A DNA stretch of 64,000 nucleotides from CAVYXZ01 sp965223835 (GCA_965223835.1 OZ245022.1:461643-525642); one strand, 5' to 3'; shown: positions 54,701-63,529, numbered from the stretch's first letter. Numbers and translations are program-made. The notes: generated by a model from the sequence alone, not told the origin.

Positions 54701-54741
54701 GGAAAAAAGGTGATGCTCCCTAATCAAAATTTTAACTTATG

Positions 54742-54753
54742 TTACGCACCTTG
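54742..54753. repeat. 12-mer, matched inverted at 59285-59296
   Basis: TTACGCACCTTG at 54742-54753 occurs inverted as CAAGGTGCGTAA at 59285-59296. The two copies bracket the whole plus-strand GntR-to-metallophosphatase operon. This may be an IS-end relic, a REP element or chance. Confidence 0.35.
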
Positions 54754-54814
54754 AGCACCGTACACTGGGTTTCCATAGTTTGCGAATATAATGATATGGT
54801 CGTGTTGTCGCACA

Positions 54815-54880
54815 ACCTCACCCCAACCCCTCTCCAATTTGGAGAGGGGAGGAATTACCAGAGGTAAGGAGGGGTGAGGT
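54815..54880. repeat. Nested intergenic palindrome
   Basis: ACCTCACCCC (54815-54824) pairs with GGGGTGAGGT (54871-54880), and inside it CCCCTCTCCAA (54827-54837) pairs with TTGGAGAGGGG (54839-54849). The stacked arms form a long GC-rich structure in the gap between divergent E1 alpha and GntR genes, like multi-copy intergenic palindromes. Confidence 0.6.
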
Positions 54881-54998
54881 AAATCATTTCTTTTCGCATT
54901 TATTTGTTGAAGCCATAAACCCCGTGCTCAACTCCTGAAAGGTGGGCGACTAATTTAGGAAAGAACCTGTTAACTGCCACACAATATACTGTTTATGT

Positions 54999-55010
54999 TA
55001 TACCGGTATA
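54999..55010. promoter_or_regulatory. Palindromic operator-like site upstream of the GntR gene
   Basis: TATACCGGTATA is a perfect 12-bp palindrome about 130 bp ahead of the GntR-type gene and 300 bp from the divergent E1 alpha gene. Its GGTATA half also appears twice in front of the GH4 gene at 2269-2286. GntR/HutC-type regulators bind such sites. Confidence 0.45.
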
Positions 55011-55127
55011 GCATACTACACGGCCCCAATCTGTCAAGCAACTAGCTGAAATCAGGCCCTGACCCCGGTGATCGACGTGTCTTCCTTGACAGGTGTACCG
55101 CATTTTCGGTAAATTTGCATTCACTTG

Positions 55128-55133
55128 TATAAT
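55128..55133 (+). promoter_or_regulatory. -10 box of GntR operon promoter
   Basis: TATAAT is a perfect -10 sequence, 37 bp before the chosen GntR start codon. The best -35, TTGACA at 55086-55091, is too far away to pair with it and would instead pair with TAAATT at 55110. Two alternative promoters are possible. Confidence 0.4.
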
Positions 55134-55170
55134 ATTGTCTAACAACACCGGGCCAGAAAGTCAACGTGCT

Positions 55171-55992
55171 TTGAAACTTGATAAACAGTCATTCCAACCG
55201 TTGTATCTTCAGTTGGAAGCCATCCTGCGCGATCAGATCGAGAAGGGTGTAATCAATCCGGGTGATCGCTTGCCACCGGAGAACGCCCTGGCAGCCGAGT
55301 ATGGGATCAGTCGGATGACGGCGCGGCGGGCGACTGAGGCGCTGGTGACAGATGGCATCCTGATCCGGCAACCCGGCAAAGGGACATTTGTGGCGGATGA
55401 TAAAGTGCCCTTTATGGCGTCAACCCTATCAAGTTTCAGTGGGACGATGCGTGGACTGGGACTGGCCGTGATGTCCAAAGTGATTGAGCTGGACCGGGTG
55501 GAACCACCCCCCAAAGTTATGCGTGATTTACAGCTGCAGCCGGGCGCATTGGCGGCTTTTCTGCGGCGGGTGCGCTACATTAACGGCGAAGCGATTGCGA
55601 TCATGTCATCTTATATGCCTGCCAGCTATTTTCAGGCGTTGCAGGAAGCTGATCTCTCGCACCAACCCATTACGCAGGTAATGGAAGCTGCCAGCGATCT
55701 GAAAATCGTCAAAGCCGATGATTATCTGGAAGCCTCGTTAGCCCGCCCGGAAGAAGCAGACTTGCTGGACATTCGGGTGGGTGCGCCGGTGTTTCTGGGG
55801 CGGGGGATTCTGTACGAGGCCGGTGGAATGCCGGTACGATCTAGCAAAGTGGTTTATCGCGGCGACCGCTTCCGCATCAGCTTCTCGGCGAGTAGCACCG
55901 CTGGCACGGAAATCCGCCTCGCCCAGCCCGGCCAACCGGTCACTGAAGCGGATAAGCAATGGCTTACGTTGGCGTTTGATCTGGCGGAATAA
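55171..55992 (+). CDS. GntR-family regulator, HutC/UTRA type
   Basis: 273 aa. Winged helix LYLQLEAILRDQIEKGVINP, DRLPPENALAAEYGISRMTA, RQPGKGTFV in residues 1-75, then a UTRA-like effector domain (FLRRVRYINGEAIAIMSSYM, VFLGRGILYEAGGMPVRSSK). The start at 55171 (TTG, reading MKLDKQSFQPLYLQL) matches the family's usual length; frames open upstream to a GTG at 55093 but cover the likely promoter. It is first in a plus-strand operon with SDR, cyclase, ROK and phosphatase genes. Confidence 0.88.
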   Translation: MKLDKQSFQPLYLQLEAILRDQIEKGVINPGDRLPPENALAAEYGISRMTARRATEALVTDGILIRQPGKGTFVADDKVPFMASTLSSFSGTMRGLGLAVMSKVIELDRVEPPPKVMRDLQLQPGALAAFLRRVRYINGEAIAIMSSYMPASYFQALQEADLSHQPITQVMEAASDLKIVKADDYLEASLARPEEADLLDIRVGAPVFLGRGILYEAGGMPVRSSKVVYRGDRFRISFSASSTAGTEIRLAQPGQPVTEADKQWLTLAFDLAE

Positions 55993-56059
55993 GGGCATCG
56001 AAATCAAGCGATCCGGGTAATTTAAAGAATATATTTTCATCCAAACAAAGGTTGCTCAA

Positions 56060-56809
56060 ATGAGACTTGAAGGCAAAAAAGCATTAATCACCGGTACGGC
56101 CCAGGGCCTGGGTCAACACATGGCTTATGCATTGGCCGCAGAAGGCTGTGACGTGGCCGGATTTGACATTCGGCTGGACCAGATGGCCGAGACCACGCAG
56201 AAAATCAAGGACATGGGTCGACAGGCCATTGGCTGGGAAGTGGATGTACAGGACTATGATGCCGTACAGGTCGCAGTGAGTCGGCTCTATGCTGAATGGG
56301 GGCATATCGACTTTCTGGTAAACAATGCCGGGAAAGGCCAACGGGAAAAATTCGTTGATGTGACCAAACAGGTCTGGGATTATATGCTGGCTGTCAATTT
56401 GACCAGCGCCTTCAATCTGTGCCATGCCGTCGTTCCCCGTATGTTGGAGCAAGGCATCGAAGGCCGTATTGTTAACCTGTCCTCGCTGGCAGCGACTGCT
56501 GGCGGTCGGGTGCTGGGCAAAAGTGCCTACGCCGCCGCTAAAGGTGGCATTATCGCCCTGACAAAATCGCTGGCGATTGAACTCGCACCGCACAAAATCA
56601 CTGTTAATTGCATCGCGCCGGGGGTCCACAACACGCCGCGCCGCGCCAATGATTCACCGGAAGAACAAAAACTCATTATGGATAATATTCCGATGAAGGA
56701 ACTGGGCGAACCGGCAGATCTGGCCCAGACGGTCGTTTTTCTATGCTTGCCGAGTTCACGCTATATCACCGGCATTACCCTGGCGCAGGACGGCGGTCAC
56801 GCGATTTAG
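56060..56809 (+). CDS. Short-chain dehydrogenase/reductase
   Basis: 249 aa. NAD(P) motif TGTAQGLGQH near residue 12, Asp at the end of beta-2 in GFDIRLDQ (NAD-type), NNAGKG near 87, Ser in NLSSLAATAGG and SAYAAAKGGII with the Tyr-Lys pair near 150-155. The tail ITLAQDGGHAI is usual. It follows the GntR gene by 67 bp and the cyclase gene begins 9 bp later, so it may oxidise a sugar lactone precursor or polyol. Confidence 0.9.
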   Translation: MRLEGKKALITGTAQGLGQHMAYALAAEGCDVAGFDIRLDQMAETTQKIKDMGRQAIGWEVDVQDYDAVQVAVSRLYAEWGHIDFLVNNAGKGQREKFVDVTKQVWDYMLAVNLTSAFNLCHAVVPRMLEQGIEGRIVNLSSLAATAGGRVLGKSAYAAAKGGIIALTKSLAIELAPHKITVNCIAPGVHNTPRRANDSPEEQKLIMDNIPMKELGEPADLAQTVVFLCLPSSRYITGITLAQDGGHAI

Positions 56810-56818
56810 GAGACACTG

Positions 56819-57511
56819 ATGATCTTTGACAATTATCGCGTGATCGAACTCTCGCATCAGCTTTATCCGGGCGCAGAAGAATACCATTACACCGTGCGTA
56901 GCGATTATGTCGAGGAATTTATCCCGCACTATCGCGGCAAACGTCCACCCAACCAATGGTATATCCTGTCAGAAATTGCCATGTGGAGTCATGTCGGCAC
57001 GCACATGGAATCGCCTTATCACTATCAGCAGGATGGCACCGATATAGCCGGGATTGAACTGAAGCGACTGGTGGGTGAATGTGCCTTCGTTGACCTGACC
57101 GGTAAGGCTATTGGCGAACCCATCGCATTGGCAGAACTCCAGGAACGCGGTGCCCACATTCAAGCTGGCGATATTGTCTTTATTTACACGGGTTACGGCC
57201 ATCTCTACCGCACGCCTAACTCGCATGATCGGCCCTATTTTGAGCCAGAAGCGATTCGTTGGTTAGCTGAAGATATGAACATTGCCTGTTTGGGAGTGGA
57301 CTGCTCCGGGACAGAAGAGCGCACGCAGCCGGAACAACCCAATCACAAAATCTTGTTCGATCATGGGATCCCGCTGATTGAGCACCTGGCAAATCTCGAT
57401 CAAATCACGAAGCCACGCCTGTTCGTGGTGGCCGTGCCCTTACGCTTGCACCAGAGCGATGCCTCACCACTGTCCGTCATCGCCTTCGAGCCGCTTGAAG
57501 CAGTGCGATAG
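56819..57511 (+). CDS. Cyclase-family (kynurenine formamidase-like) hydrolase
   Basis: 230 aa. MWSHVGTHMESPYHYQQDGT is the metal motif (HxGTHxxxPxH) of the cyclase/KynB family, followed by VDLTGK and IYTGYG. Later GVDCSGTEERTQPEQPNHKI contains the conserved His. Such enzymes hydrolyse N-formyl or lactone bonds; with the adjoining dehydrogenase a lactone or amide is plausible. A GGAG site sits between the SDR stop and the ATG. Confidence 0.88.
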   Translation: MIFDNYRVIELSHQLYPGAEEYHYTVRSDYVEEFIPHYRGKRPPNQWYILSEIAMWSHVGTHMESPYHYQQDGTDIAGIELKRLVGECAFVDLTGKAIGEPIALAELQERGAHIQAGDIVFIYTGYGHLYRTPNSHDRPYFEPEAIRWLAEDMNIACLGVDCSGTEERTQPEQPNHKILFDHGIPLIEHLANLDQITKPRLFVVAVPLRLHQSDASPLSVIAFEPLEAVR

Positions 57512-57639
57512 AGCAACACCAGATTTTGGCTCAACCTGCCCTGTGTTCTTCATGTTCTCTAGCGTGCAATTGCTTATCGAGTAATGGACGAAGGGCTTGA
57601 AGATTGAGACCACCGACCAGAGACTAAAGACTTTATACG

Positions 57640-58485
57640 ATGTACGTCATCATTGATCTGGGTGGCACCAATACAAATATTGCCACCTTCGCGGATATCA
57701 ACCAGCCTGAATTTGTGATGATTGATCGCTTCCCTACCGATCAAGATTATGAGTCCCATTTACAACGTATATTGACGACTGTCGCGGGCATCACGGAACC
57801 AATTGATGGAATCGGGTTTGCTGTGGGCGTGCAGTTGACGCGAGACGGCCGGGCGATTGACAAGACGTACACGATGCCGGCTTTTACCGGTCAACCCATT
57901 GTCCGTCATGTGGCAGAACGAACGGGCCTCAAGGTGCGGGCGGCCAATGACAATGTGTGTGGCGTCATCGCCGAGACCGCATTGGGCGTATTGCAACCGT
58001 TTGAGCGGGCGGCCTACATGACCGTCTCCACCGGGACTGGCGCGGGAATCCGGCTGGGCAATGCGAATATGGCGATTGCCTATCTGGCCCAGGTCGGCCA
58101 TCATATTGTCAATCACGATGGGGTTCCCTGCACCTGTGGGCAAATCGGCTGTGTCCAGGCCATCACTGGCGGGCAGGCCTTTATCCGGCGCTTCGGGGTT
58201 CCCGCTGCGGAAATCACCGATGAAAATGTGTGGCAAGAAGTGACCGAGACGCTGGCGGTGGCGATTGTCAACCTCGCTAGAGTGACACGCATTGATGCGG
58301 TGTGTATCAGCGGCGGCATTGGCTACAACAGCCCCTATATTCGCTCCCACCTGGCGGAGATGGTCAAGGTCAAAGGGCCATCAGTCGAGATTGAAGTCCT
58401 ATTTCCCGCGTTTGGCGAAAGCGCCCCCATTATCGGGGCGGCCATGCTATTGCGCGACAATCTCACAACGATGATTTTGCACTGA
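57640..58485 (+). CDS. ROK-family sugar kinase
   Basis: 281 aa. The phosphate motif is IIDLGGTNTNIATF, the catalytic base Asp lies in RAANDNVCGVIAE, and the zinc site GVPCTCGQIGCVQAITGGQA has the ROK Cys cluster. It lacks an N-terminal helix-turn-helix, so it is a kinase rather than a NagC-type repressor. Its start has no strong ribosome site. Gap of 128 bp after the cyclase gene. Confidence 0.9.
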   Translation: MYVIIDLGGTNTNIATFADINQPEFVMIDRFPTDQDYESHLQRILTTVAGITEPIDGIGFAVGVQLTRDGRAIDKTYTMPAFTGQPIVRHVAERTGLKVRAANDNVCGVIAETALGVLQPFERAAYMTVSTGTGAGIRLGNANMAIAYLAQVGHHIVNHDGVPCTCGQIGCVQAITGGQAFIRRFGVPAAEITDENVWQEVTETLAVAIVNLARVTRIDAVCISGGIGYNSPYIRSHLAEMVKVKGPSVEIEVLFPAFGESAPIIGAAMLLRDNLTTMILH

Positions 58486-58494
58486 GAGGTTAGC

Positions 58495-59250
58495 GTGAAA
58501 TCTCTGATTATTGCCGATGTCCATGCCAATGTCGCTGCACTGGAAGCGATTTTCCAGGTTGAACAGCACTGGGATGACCTGATCTTTCTAGGTGATGCTG
58601 TTATGGCGGGACCTCACCCCAACGAGGTAGTGTCCTTGCTCCGCCAGCAGCCCGGCATCTTCCTGAGGGGCAATCATGATCGTGAAGTGTTGCAGGCAGA
58701 TTGCTCCGTCCCTGAAACTAACCCGCATCGGCGGTGGGTGCAGTGGACACAACAGACGTTAACCGCTGAGAATCTCGGGTTTATGCGCGAACATTTTGTG
58801 GAAACCTGCGCCATTCAGCGCGGCGAATTGACCATCCGGCTGCATCATGGCGATTATCTATTGGCATCTGGGAATCGCTTGTGGCCGGATTCAGCCGATG
58901 AAGACTTTGCTGCAATTGCCGGTACTTACCCCGAACCCTGGATTTTTCTGGCACATTCGCATGTTCAATTCGAGCGATATTTTGGTGAGCGCTTTTTTCT
59001 TAATCCCGGCAGCGCTGGACATGCGCGCCTGGGCAAGCCATTGTCGTGTTATGCTGTTCTTGAAGATGGCGCGGTGAGCCGCAAAGCCGTTCCCTATGAT
59101 GTCGAAAAGACCTGTGCCGCTTTGGATGCTGTGCCACTGGATAAAGCATTTTTGGCGATGTGGAAGGCCTGTTTCCGAACTGGAACATTGGGGGCGCGCT
59201 ACTTCATTCGTGATTTTGCCCCTTTGCAGGCACTTCCTGGGGTGAATTGA
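58495..59250 (+). CDS. Metallophosphatase (calcineurin-like phosphoesterase)
   Basis: 251 aa, GTG start with GAGAGG site 6 bases ahead. LIIADVHANVAALEAIF, FLGDAVMAGPHP, FLRGNHDREVLQ, LHHGDYLL and FLAHSHVQFER are the five metal motifs of YfcE-type phosphoesterases, and LNPGSAGHAR follows. It starts 10 bp behind the ROK kinase, so it could dephosphorylate a small molecule in that pathway. The terminator of the convergent gene lies nearby. Confidence 0.9.
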   Translation: MKSLIIADVHANVAALEAIFQVEQHWDDLIFLGDAVMAGPHPNEVVSLLRQQPGIFLRGNHDREVLQADCSVPETNPHRRWVQWTQQTLTAENLGFMREHFVETCAIQRGELTIRLHHGDYLLASGNRLWPDSADEDFAAIAGTYPEPWIFLAHSHVQFERYFGERFFLNPGSAGHARLGKPLSCYAVLEDGAVSRKAVPYDVEKTCAALDAVPLDKAFLAMWKACFRTGTLGARYFIRDFAPLQALPGVN

Positions 59251-59284
59251 TGCCGCTGAGATTCACTCGAGTTTCCTACAAGTA

Positions 59285-59296
59285 CAAGGTGCGTAA
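59285..59296. repeat. Inverted copy of the 12-mer at 54742
   Basis: CAAGGTGCGTAA is the exact reverse complement of TTACGCACCTTG at 54742-54753. It lies 35 bp after the metallophosphatase gene, closing the operon. Confidence 0.35.
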
Positions 59297-59312
59297 GGTC
59301 AGTTACTGAACC

Positions 59313-59340
59313 AAAACAGGCCGGAGCATTCCCCGACCTG
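59313..59340 (-). terminator. Terminator after the secreted Met-rich protein gene
   Basis: On the minus strand CAGGTCGG, a GGAATGCT loop and CCGGCCTG form a stem (one G-T pair) followed by TTTT. It sits 27 bp beyond the stop of the gene at 59367. Confidence 0.6.
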
Positions 59341-59366
59341 CGACTGCTGCAAAACGAGTTTCGAAC

Positions 59367-60467
59367 TTACATGCCCAGATCAATGCCGCCGGCCAGGACG
59401 GGGGTTCCCGGACGTGGATCAAAGCCCATCGCGCTGTTGCCATCGCTTTCGAGCGTGACGACAAAAGCGTCGAACGGCTGGAAGTTATAACCAGAAATGT
59501 GGAAGCTGGCAGTCAGCGTGCCATCGCCATTATCCGCTACAACACCGGTACTAAGCGCATAAGGTGCAGCTTCGACAGCGGCTTTAAAACGAGCGTCGCC
59601 AAAGGGCGTACCCCATGCTTCATCGCCATCATTCGCATTGGAGGTGCCGGGGCCGCCAAACAAGCCACCATCCACGACCCAGCCTTCCAAAACGGAGCCT
59701 TCGGGCAGGGTTGCGCCGTTGAGGTTGATAGTCAGTTCAATACTGCTGCCACCATCACTGTAGAGTACGGCATTACCGGTGATACCTTCCAGGCCAGCGT
59801 TCGCGGCCAGCGGCGTCGCCGCCAGTTCAACCGGGATCGATGCCATATCATCCATCATCATGTCATCGCCCATCATGCCCATCATGCCCATCAGGTCCAT
59901 CGCTTCAGCCGCTTCACCACCGGCGATGCCACCCGCAAAAACCGGTGTGCCCGGTCGTGGGTCCCAGCCACTGCCGCTGTTGCCATCAGATTCGGCGGTG
60001 ATGACGACCGCGTTGTAGGCGCTGAAATTGTAATTGGGGACGCTGAATTGGACACTCCAGTTGCCATCATCATCGGGAGCCAACACGCCGGTGCTGAGTG
60101 CATAGGGGGCGCTGCTGACCAGCACGTCCAGCGCTAAATCACCGAAAGGGGCACCAAAAGCCTGGTCGGCATCGCTGACATGGGTTTCACCAGGTCCACC
60201 GAAAACACCGGCATCGACGACCCAGCCTTCCAGCACGGTACCTTCAGCCAGGGTCGCGCCATTGGGAATTAAGGTAATGGCGACGTAACCATCACCCGAT
60301 TGGACAAAGGCCGAAGCGGTCACATCGGCTAGCCCGGCTCCCTCGGTGAAGGGGGTCGCGTCCAACGTGACGGTGACGGCTTCCGCCATCATGTCCTGGG
60401 CACCAGCGATGGCACCGACGCTCAACATTGCACTCACAATCATCAGTACCCGTAACCACTTGCTCAT
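59367..60467 (-). CDS. Secreted protein with two copies of one domain and a Met-rich linker
   Basis: 366 aa. Signal peptide MSKWLRVLMIVSAMLSVGAI to AGAQD. Two copies of a domain of about 150 residues follow (starting near residues 34 and 215). Each has GATLxEGxVLEGWVVDxGxFGGPG, APYALSTGV and a last block ending DPRPGTPVxAGGI. They are separated by EAMDLMGMMGMMGDDMMMDD. The VITAESDGNS blocks recall the RskA-type anti-sigma C-terminal domain, but there is no membrane segment, so it is a free extracellular protein of unknown function. Divergent from a 46-aa membrane peptide. Confidence 0.75.
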   Translation of the reverse strand: MSKWLRVLMIVSAMLSVGAIAGAQDMMAEAVTVTLDATPFTEGAGLADVTASAFVQSGDGYVAITLIPNGATLAEGTVLEGWVVDAGVFGGPGETHVSDADQAFGAPFGDLALDVLVSSAPYALSTGVLAPDDDGNWSVQFSVPNYNFSAYNAVVITAESDGNSGSGWDPRPGTPVFAGGIAGGEAAEAMDLMGMMGMMGDDMMMDDMASIPVELAATPLAANAGLEGITGNAVLYSDGGSSIELTINLNGATLPEGSVLEGWVVDGGLFGGPGTSNANDGDEAWGTPFGDARFKAAVEAAPYALSTGVVADNGDGTLTASFHISGYNFQPFDAFVVTLESDGNSAMGFDPRPGTPVLAGGIDLGM

Positions 60468-60652
60468 ATCGATTCTCCTTTGATTGCTTGTAGAAAGGTC
60501 ATATCAGCTGACACCTGCGAGTATCGGGCGCAAACGTTACGCAACTCTGTCGAAAAGATGAACGGCTGATAAATGACGAACGTCCTATCAGAAGCCTGAC
60601 CACTGCCAGGCCGATTTATGTTATGTTGAGATGAGTGGAAAGGAGTTCGCAT

Positions 60653-60793
60653 ATGAAACGGTTCAAACGTGGGATATTCGCATTACTCCTGTTGGCAGGA
60701 ATCGGGCTGGTGGTCTCAAAGAAATATCGTACCCAGCTAGCTTCACACCAAGAAACAGCGGCGCAAGCTCCTGCTGCTGTCCCGGCGGTCTGA
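60653..60793 (+). CDS. Small single-span membrane peptide, 46 aa
   Basis: ATG at 60653 has GAAAGGAG 7 bases upstream and starts MKRFKRGIFALLLLAGIGLV: a positive start, one hydrophobic helix (8-22), a KKYR stop-transfer-like stretch, and an Ala/Pro-rich tail ending VPAV. The stop is followed by a strong terminator at 60819. This combination supports a real gene. It is divergent from the secreted Met-rich protein. Function unknown; it is not similar to anything I recognise. Confidence 0.6.
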   Translation: MKRFKRGIFALLLLAGIGLVVSKKYRTQLASHQETAAQAPAAVPAV

Positions 60794-60818
60794 GTTTCAC
60801 CGGCTAGCATTATGGACT

Positions 60819-60865
60819 TCACCGCAGCGATCAGGCCCTGCTTCTGAAGCTGCGGTGAGTTTTTT
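60819..60865 (+). terminator. Rho-independent terminator after the small peptide gene
   Basis: TCACCGCAGC (60819-60828) and GCTGCGGTGA (60849-60858) form a 10-bp perfect stem with a 20-base loop, followed by GTTTTTT. It lies 26 bp behind the 46-aa gene and also faces the end of the FAD oxidoreductase gene at 60888. Confidence 0.8.
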
Positions 60866-60887
60866 ATGTCACGGGAACCCAATAATC

Positions 60888-62132
60888 TCAGTCGCGATCG
60901 ACATGAATGTGTATTGGCGTGTCGCCATCCTGCACATCAGCCAACCAATAGTCAGGCATGTGAATCGGCAGATTGGGGATAAGCTGGCGGTAGCGCTGTT
61001 GCCAGAGTTGCCGCTGACCTTGCCGAACAGTGAGCAGTGGGCCAGCCAATATCTCGCGCACCCGCAAAATAAAATGTCCCTGTGGCGCATGACGTTGACC
61101 GGGTTGAATGAGATGAGGTGAAACCCAGCACAGCGGGCCTTCCAACCGAATTGGCACCGCCGGATTTTCAATCCATATGCCAGTTTCCAGCCAATCACAG
61201 ACTTGCCGCGCCGCGTAGCGCCCACTCAGGGCGGCTCTGCTAGCGGTTTCGGCGGCGTGGACCAGGTTGCCCGCGGCAAAGACCCCGCGCCGCGAGGTTT
61301 GTAGACGAAGGTTGACACAGGGACTTTTGGAGTGGGTATCCATTTCCAGCCCGCCCTGATACGATAGTTCGTTATCTGGAATCCAGTCACCGGTGAAGAC
61401 GACCGTATCGCACTCGATACGCTGTTTGGTGCCATCAGTTACATGGGTGAGTTCAACGGTTTCAACCCGCTGCTTGCCCTCGATGCCAGTGACCTGCATC
61501 TGAGCCAACAGCGGAACCCGATAGCGGTCGGCACTCAGCAATTTATAGGGCCAGTAGGTCTGATGGCGCATGTGCTTAGTGACGATACCAATGACTTCAA
61601 CCCCGGCATCGCGTAAGGTCATAATGGCCGAAAAACCGACATGATCGGCCCCGATCACCAGTGCCCGCTGTCCGATGGGAAGCTGATGATAGACCATATT
61701 TTGTAATGCCCCAGTAGTGTAGATGCCCACTGGACGACTGCCCGGAATTAACCGCGCGGTGCGGGGTCGTTCCCGGCAACCCGTTGCCAGCACCACCGCT
61801 TGCGCCTTGATGTTGGTAATACCATTGGTACTGGTTGAATTGAGTTCCAGGTCGCTGTGCCACCCGGTAATCGTGGTTTCGGTTTGGATTGTGACACCGG
61901 TTGCCAGTGCTTTATCCACGTAACGCCGGGCATAATCTGGCCCGGTCAACAGCCGGTAAAAATCGTGGATGCCAAATCCGGTGTGGTGACAATGACGCGG
62001 TATGCCGCCGGGTTCGACTTCGCGGTCCACCACCAGCACCTTGCCTGCGCCCCATTTGCGTAATTCAATTGCGGCGGCTAACCCCGCGGGGCCGGAACCG
62101 ACCACGAGGACATCGGTTTCATGCGTGTTCAT
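60888..62132 (-). CDS. FAD/NAD(P)-dependent oxidoreductase of the glycerol operon
   Basis: 414 aa. VLVVGSGPAGLAAAIELRKW is the first Rossmann motif and ALVIGADHVGFSAIMTLRDA the second; GVFAAGNLVHAAETASRAAL is the C-terminal FAD motif. It resembles the second FAD protein found beside glpK and GlpA-like genes in Thermotoga and Firmicutes. The start at 62132 gives an ATGA overlap with the preceding gene; the longer frame to 62216 would bury it. The third member of such operons, a small DUF1667 protein, is not seen here. Confidence 0.87.
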   Translation of the reverse strand: MNTHETDVLVVGSGPAGLAAAIELRKWGAGKVLVVDREVEPGGIPRHCHHTGFGIHDFYRLLTGPDYARRYVDKALATGVTIQTETTITGWHSDLELNSTSTNGITNIKAQAVVLATGCRERPRTARLIPGSRPVGIYTTGALQNMVYHQLPIGQRALVIGADHVGFSAIMTLRDAGVEVIGIVTKHMRHQTYWPYKLLSADRYRVPLLAQMQVTGIEGKQRVETVELTHVTDGTKQRIECDTVVFTGDWIPDNELSYQGGLEMDTHSKSPCVNLRLQTSRRGVFAAGNLVHAAETASRAALSGRYAARQVCDWLETGIWIENPAVPIRLEGPLCWVSPHLIQPGQRHAPQGHFILRVREILAGPLLTVRQGQRQLWQQRYRQLIPNLPIHMPDYWLADVQDGDTPIHIHVDRD

Positions 62133-63529
62133 ACGGCTGTCAGTTCCGCCGCTGTAATGCCGTTTGCCTGTCCCAATAAGTGGGCCACAGTCGCGGCACA
62201 ATAAAATCCCTGGCACCGGCCCAATTGTGCCCGCGTGCGTCGTCGTAAGCCATCCAGACTGCGGGCGGGGATGATGGCCTGGGTCGCGTCCAGAATCTCG
62301 CCCTTGCTCACCCGCTCACAATGACAGACGATGCGCCCATAATCGGGATTTGCTCGAATCTGGTCATCACATTGCCAGGGGCGGGGGAACGCCTCGCCAA
62401 TATTAGGCATGTTTACCGGCAGGAAGTCCGCTTTTTCGACCAGTTTCAGCCCAGCCGAAGCCAGTTGCTCCACCGCGTATTCGGCGATCCCCAGCGACGC
62501 GCTCAATCCCGTTGAGCGAATGCCGCCCACACACAGATAGCGCTCAGCTTCGTACAGTTTGATACAATAATCACCCTTTTCGGTGGCGGCCCGCAGTCCG
62601 GCATACATCGCCGTGACCTCGTGCTCCACCAGTTCGGGGAGGATTTTGCGCCCACTGGCCTGGATTTTTTGCAGCCCGGCAGCCGTGGTGTTCGTATTCG
62701 TTTTGTCGTCCAGATCGTCGGCGGTTGGTCCCAACAACACGTTTCCAAATACGGTAGGGGCGATCATCACCCCTTTGGTTACATGATTGGGGACCGGCAT
62801 TAAGATGTGTTTCAGGAGCGGGCGAGCTACTTTGTCGAAAACGATCAATTCACCCCGGCGGGGTGTAATCGTAAAATCATGGTGCCCCAGCATCTGGTTG
62901 ATGGTATCGGCGTACAGGCCCGCCGCGTTGACCAGATAACGGCAGTGTATGTCCGCATTTGGACAATGCAGGTTGAACGTATCATCATAGCGGCTGATCG
63001 CCTGTACCGGGCTGTTAAGGCACAGGTCAACGCCATTAATTACCGCCTGTGTTGCATAGGCCAGCGGTGTCGTAAACGGGCAGATTATCCCCTCGCCCGG
63101 AACGATCAATGCACCCAGCGCTCCCGGTCCCAGGTGGGGTTCACGGCGGTAAAGTTCGGCGACGGTAACGTGTTCAACGTCGGTCACGCCGTTGTGGTGG
63201 GCATTTTCACGGATAGCCGGGAGTGCTTGTAACTCTTCATGAGTCCACGCCACCAGCAACGCCCCGGTGTGCTCAATCGGGATTCCGGCTGTCGGGCCAT
63301 AATCGCCGAGTAATGCATAACCCCGCCGCAGCAAGCGCGTTTCCAGATAGCCGGGCTTGCCATCATAACCTGTATGCAGAATGGCCGTATTGGCTTTGCT
63401 TGTGCCCGTCCCCACATCATCGCTGGCTTCCACCAGCACACAGCGCAAGTTGAAGCGTGCCAGTTCACGGGCAATCGCGCTCCCGACGACACCGGCCCCA
63501 ATCACCGCGACATCGTATAGCTCAGGCAT
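62129..63529 (-). CDS. GlpA-like FAD-dependent glycerol-3-phosphate dehydrogenase with [2Fe-2S] domain
   Basis: 466 aa. YDVAVIGAGVVGSAIARELA is the FAD motif and GTSKANTAILHTGYDGKPGY and ERYLCVGGIRSTGLSASLGI are GlpA/LhgO-type blocks. The C-terminal 90 residues carry a BFD-type site, CHCERVSKGEILDA and RRRTRAQLGRCQGFYC, with four Cys for a [2Fe-2S] cluster. The start at 63529 is chosen because it opens the FAD motif properly and overlaps the glpK stop by 8 bases. It oxidises glycerol 3-phosphate made by GlpK. Confidence 0.87.
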   Translation of the reverse strand: MPELYDVAVIGAGVVGSAIARELARFNLRCVLVEASDDVGTGTSKANTAILHTGYDGKPGYLETRLLRRGYALLGDYGPTAGIPIEHTGALLVAWTHEELQALPAIRENAHHNGVTDVEHVTVAELYRREPHLGPGALGALIVPGEGIICPFTTPLAYATQAVINGVDLCLNSPVQAISRYDDTFNLHCPNADIHCRYLVNAAGLYADTINQMLGHHDFTITPRRGELIVFDKVARPLLKHILMPVPNHVTKGVMIAPTVFGNVLLGPTADDLDDKTNTNTTAAGLQKIQASGRKILPELVEHEVTAMYAGLRAATEKGDYCIKLYEAERYLCVGGIRSTGLSASLGIAEYAVEQLASAGLKLVEKADFLPVNMPNIGEAFPRPWQCDDQIRANPDYGRIVCHCERVSKGEILDATQAIIPARSLDGLRRRTRAQLGRCQGFYCAATVAHLLGQANGITAAELTAV

